Part shown: positions 61,597 through 64,000 of the stretch, piece after piece | How positions within the stretch are numbered: position 1 is the first letter of the stretch | Layout of the letters: the number at the start of each line of letters is the position of its first letter | Assembly (NCBI GenBank): GCA_963826695.1 | Contig: CAWGXZ010000001.1 | Location: forward strand, 372,001 to 436,000 | DNA: 64,000 nt | Reading direction: 5' to 3' | DNA from: CAWGXZ01 sp963826695 | GTDB lineage: Bacteria > Pseudomonadota > Gammaproteobacteria > Burkholderiales > Burkholderiaceae_C | The notes under the pieces: generated by a model | Seen by the model: only the letters and a program-made list of their open reading frames with translations | Databases searched by the model: none | Told to the model about the DNA's origin: nothing | Position numbers and translations under genes: made by a program

Positions 61597-62202
61597 TCAG
61601 CCCAGGCCTTCGTGCTGCAGTGCCTGGCGCACGGCCGGCCGCTCGCCGACACGCGCCTGGTGCGCCCGCACGGCGGCAAACGGTTCGAGATCGACGCCGA
61701 CGCGTTCCGCCCAGCGGCCGACGGTGTAGAGATAGGCGTCGGCCACGCTGAAGTCGGTTCCCAGCAGGTAATCCTTGCCGGCCAGTTCGCCGTCGACCCA
61801 GCCGAGCCGGGAATGCAGCTTGGTCTTGGCGAGCTGCTTGGCCTCGTCGGGCATGTCGGGATTGAACAGCGGCGAAAAGCCCTTGTGGATTTCGCTGCTG
61901 ATGAAGTTGAGCCACTCCAGCAAGCGCCAGCGAGCCATCGTTCCCACGGCCGGTGCGAGCTGCTTGCCGGGCGCCTGGTCGGCGATGTATTGCAGGAGAA
62001 CGGCCACCTCGGTCAGCCGCTCGCCGTCGTCGAGCTCGAGCAACGGAACGTAGCCGCGTGGATTGATCGTGTAGAAGTCGGTGCCGTCCTCGAGGCGGTG
62101 CGTCTTGGTCGGGGCGAGCACCGGCTCGAAGTCGAGGCCGGCCTCGCGCAGTGCGATATGCGGCGCAAGCGAACAGGCACCGGGGCTGTAATAGAGTTTC
62201 AT
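61597..62202 (-). CDS. Glutathione S-transferase, beta class
   Basis: The 201-residue product begins MKLYYSPGACSLAPHIALRE, the hallmark of bacterial beta-class enzymes with the Cys10 active site. RGYVPLLELDDGERLTEVAVLLQYIAD binds glutathione, and DFSVADAYLYTVGRW closes the helical domain. It conjugates or reduces electrophiles and hydroperoxides with glutathione. The ATG at 62202 is conserved; longer in-frame starts are rejected. A palindromic element and an IS lie upstream. Confidence 0.93.
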   Translation of the reverse strand: MKLYYSPGACSLAPHIALREAGLDFEPVLAPTKTHRLEDGTDFYTINPRGYVPLLELDDGERLTEVAVLLQYIADQAPGKQLAPAVGTMARWRLLEWLNFISSEIHKGFSPLFNPDMPDEAKQLAKTKLHSRLGWVDGELAGKDYLLGTDFSVADAYLYTVGRWAERVGVDLEPFAAVRAHQARVGERPAVRQALQHEGLG

Positions 62203-62301
62203 CGAGAGTTCCTGCAACCGTGGAGGCCGCATTAGAACGGTTTGCCCGCAGCGGCGTCGGCCCTTGCTTTCGATCGGCCCAGCCGCCACCTGGGATGGTC
62301 C

Positions 62302-62458
62302 AGGAGCCTGTCGGGCTTTGGGTCGGGCTCGCGCCGGAAAAGGGGCTGAACCGTCGTTGCAAATGCTCGCCGGATGTCCAACCCGGCTGCGCTTTGCGCC
62401 TAAGCTGAGCCCCTTTTCCGGCCCAACGCGGGCCCGACCCGATGCCCGACAGGCTCCT
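62302..62458. repeat. MITE-like palindromic element
   Basis: The 157-bp segment has inverted ends, AGGAGCCTGTCGGG at 62302 and its complement ending at 62458. Inner perfect arms of 15 bp (GCCGGAAAAGGGGCT and AGCCCCTTTTCCGGC) could fold into one long hairpin. It holds no reading frame of note. It sits in the 348 bp between the glutathione transferase start and the transposase, with an IS end two bases further on. Confidence 0.7.
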
Positions 62459-62460
62459 AG

Positions 62461-64000
62461 CCCGGATATTTCACGAGCACGAGGTCGGCAGCCTCGTGCC
62501 GAGGCGCGTTTTCATAGGTATCTGACGCCGATGAAAACCGAGGACTGCCGATGCCAAAGTGTACCGATGAGCGTGTGGAGTTCGGACGAGTCGGAAGGCG
62601 AGTCATCGAGGCTGCATTTGATGGCGGCGACATCGTCAGTGATGGCGGTGTGCTGCTGCTCAAGCAAGTCGACGAACGACTCGGGCTGACCCATGCCGCG
62701 GCCCGGGCATTTGGCGATGAGCGCCGCAGCGCGAGCGTCCAGCACAGCGTGCACAGTCTGTTGGCGCAGCGCATCTACGGCCTGTGCCTGGGCTGGTCCG
62801 ATGTCTGCGATCACAACGTGCTGCGCAATGATCTGGTGATGCAGACGGCCGTGGGTCGTGCCGAGCCATTGGGCTCGGCACCCACGCTGAGCCGCCTCGA
62901 AACCGGTGCAACGCCCGAGCATGCTGCAGCGCTCCACAAAGTGCTGATGCAGCAGTTCATCGCCAGCCATGCCAAGGCACCGCGGGAGTTGGTGCTCGAC
63001 ATCGATGCCACGCACGTGCCGCTGCACGGCGAACAGGAGCGCGGGCACTTCAACGCCTACTACGACAACTACTGCTACTTGCCGCTGTACGTCTTCGCAG
63101 GCCAGGACATGCTGGCGTGCGTGCTGCGGCCCAGCGACCGTGACCCGGCCAGCGTGACGAGCGCGCTGATCAAGCGGCTGCTGGTGCCACTGCGCCGCGC
63201 TTGGCCGAAGACGAAGATCATCGTGCGAGCCGACTCAGGCTTCTGCCGCCCCCGCGTACTGCGCCGCCTGGAGCGCTGGGGCGTCAGCTACATCATCGGG
63301 TTGCAGAAGAATTCGCGCCTGGCTCAGGAGGTGGAATTGGCCGAGATGGCGCTGGCCGATCAGTACGCGGCCAAGAAGACCAAGCAACGCATGTTCGGCG
63401 AGTTCGACTACGCGGCGCGCACCTGGGACAGGGAGCGGCGCGTCATCGCTCGGCTCGAGCATGGCGAGCAAGGCGCCAACCCGCGCTTCATCGTCACCAA
63501 TCTGCCGGGCTCGCCCAAGGCGCTGTACGAGCGGCGGTATTGCGCACGGGGCGAGGCCGAGAACCGAATCAAGGAGGCGCAGCTGGATCTGTTCGGCCGA
63601 CGTGCGAGTTGCCATCGCTTCCAGGCCAATCAGCTGCGTCTGCTGCTGGCCGCGCTGGCATACACCTTGATGATCAACCTGCGCCGCCTGGGCCTCAAGG
63701 CACCGAGCTCGCACAGGCCTGCACCGCCACGATCCGCACCAAGCTGCTCAAGATCGGCGCGGCCATCGTGCGCAACACCCGCCGCGTGCGGGTGCTGCTG
63801 GCATCGGCTCATCCGATGAAGCATGTCTTCATCAGCGCCGCGCACGCGCTGGCCCCCTGATCCCCGTCGAGTGCTGTTCCCGGCACGCTGACAAACAACG
63901 GGGGTAAGGGGGTAGTACGTCCGAAATCAGCACGGACCACTTCCAGCAGCACAGGAACCCATCTCGATGGCCCGCTGCGCTCCTAACGTCGCCTGCAGCG
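62461..64000 (+). mobile_element. IS1380-family insertion sequence, right end outside the window
   Basis: The left end is CCCGGATATTTCACGAG (62461-62477), in keeping with IS1380-type terminal repeats beginning CCCGGATATTT. A small hairpin (GCACGAGG with CCTCGTGC) follows. One transposase gene spans 62551-63860. The matching right-hand repeat was not found before 64000, so the element runs past the window or has lost its end. The left end abuts the MITE-like palindrome. Confidence 0.75.
62551..63860 (+). pseudogene. IS1380-family transposase, frameshifted near its C-terminus
   Basis: The N-terminal 385 residues are a DDE transposase of the IS1380 family: LVLDIDATHVPLHGEQERGHFNAYYDNYCYLPLYVF carries the first Asp, IIVRADSGFCRP the second, and RGEAENRIKEAQLDLFGRR the catalytic Glu. 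Near 63700 the frame breaks: the expected end (GTELAQACTATIRTKLLKIGA through HVFISAAHALAP, stop at 63860) lies in another frame. One missing G in CTCAAGGCACC would explain it. The core residues are kept, but the C-terminal helices are replaced, so activity is doubtful. Confidence 0.85.

Overview
The window reads as a chromosome segment of a GC-rich betaproteobacterium, probably Burkholderiales or Rhodocyclales. The evidence is about 70% G+C with strong third-position GC, an OxyR with the classical two-cysteine switch, RF3, SelA, a BaeSR-linked RND pump, a MipA/OmpV porin-like protein and an abundance of large hybrid kinases and c-di-GMP enzymes. The genus is not settled. Six genes are interrupted by 1-2 base frameshifts, mostly in GC runs or homopolymers, so some draft-assembly error is possible.

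Layout. 0-9 kb: the end of an ornithine-cyclodeaminase-family gene, a membrane TIR protein, queA, a hybrid histidine kinase divergent from recG, a long inverted repeat, and oxyR. 9.1-13.2 kb: an accessory island with a broken integron integrase, a low-GC three-gene operon (duplicated DUF1599, HIT, and a toroid-like membrane protein) and a vapBC pair. 13.2-20.5 kb: DUF421 membrane protein, CHAP amidase, dps, a DJ-1-like protein lacking its cysteine, a periplasmic Ig-like protein, prfC and a DUF2254 protein. 20.6-23.3 kb: four tightly packed uncharacterised genes, including a membrane-anchored C39-like putative peptidase. 23.4-28.6 kb: GAF-EAL phosphodiesterase, pcm, a DUF1622-SET fusion, a TauE-type permease and a Gly/Ser-rich secreted protein ending in a clear intrinsic terminator. 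28.6-36.6 kb: a tripartite RND efflux operon divergent from its likely two-component regulator. 36.7-44.7 kb: L,D-transpeptidase, small lipoprotein, selA with an orphan phnE-type permease, a frameshifted DUF1499 gene, a MipA/OmpV protein and a DinG-like helicase with an N-terminal nuclease domain.

44.8-58.4 kb is one long leftward signalling operon with overlapping or abutting genes: DUF2784 membrane protein, AI-2E-type permease with a large cytosolic tail, a LOV hybrid kinase with the photoactive cysteine motif, a lone receiver, a CHASE/PAS hybrid kinase plus Hpt, a receiver-GGDEF diguanylate cyclase and a DUF72 protein. This could couple light or redox, an external ligand and possibly another small molecule to c-di-GMP output. 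58.5-62.2 kb holds two glutathione transferases, small stress-type proteins and serA. The window ends in a MITE-like palindrome abutted by an IS1380-family element whose transposase is frameshifted.

Most novel candidates: the DUF1599-HIT-toroid operon in the integron-scarred island, the four-gene C39-like cluster, the permease/LOV-kinase pair, the DUF1622-SET fusion and the TIR transmembrane protein.
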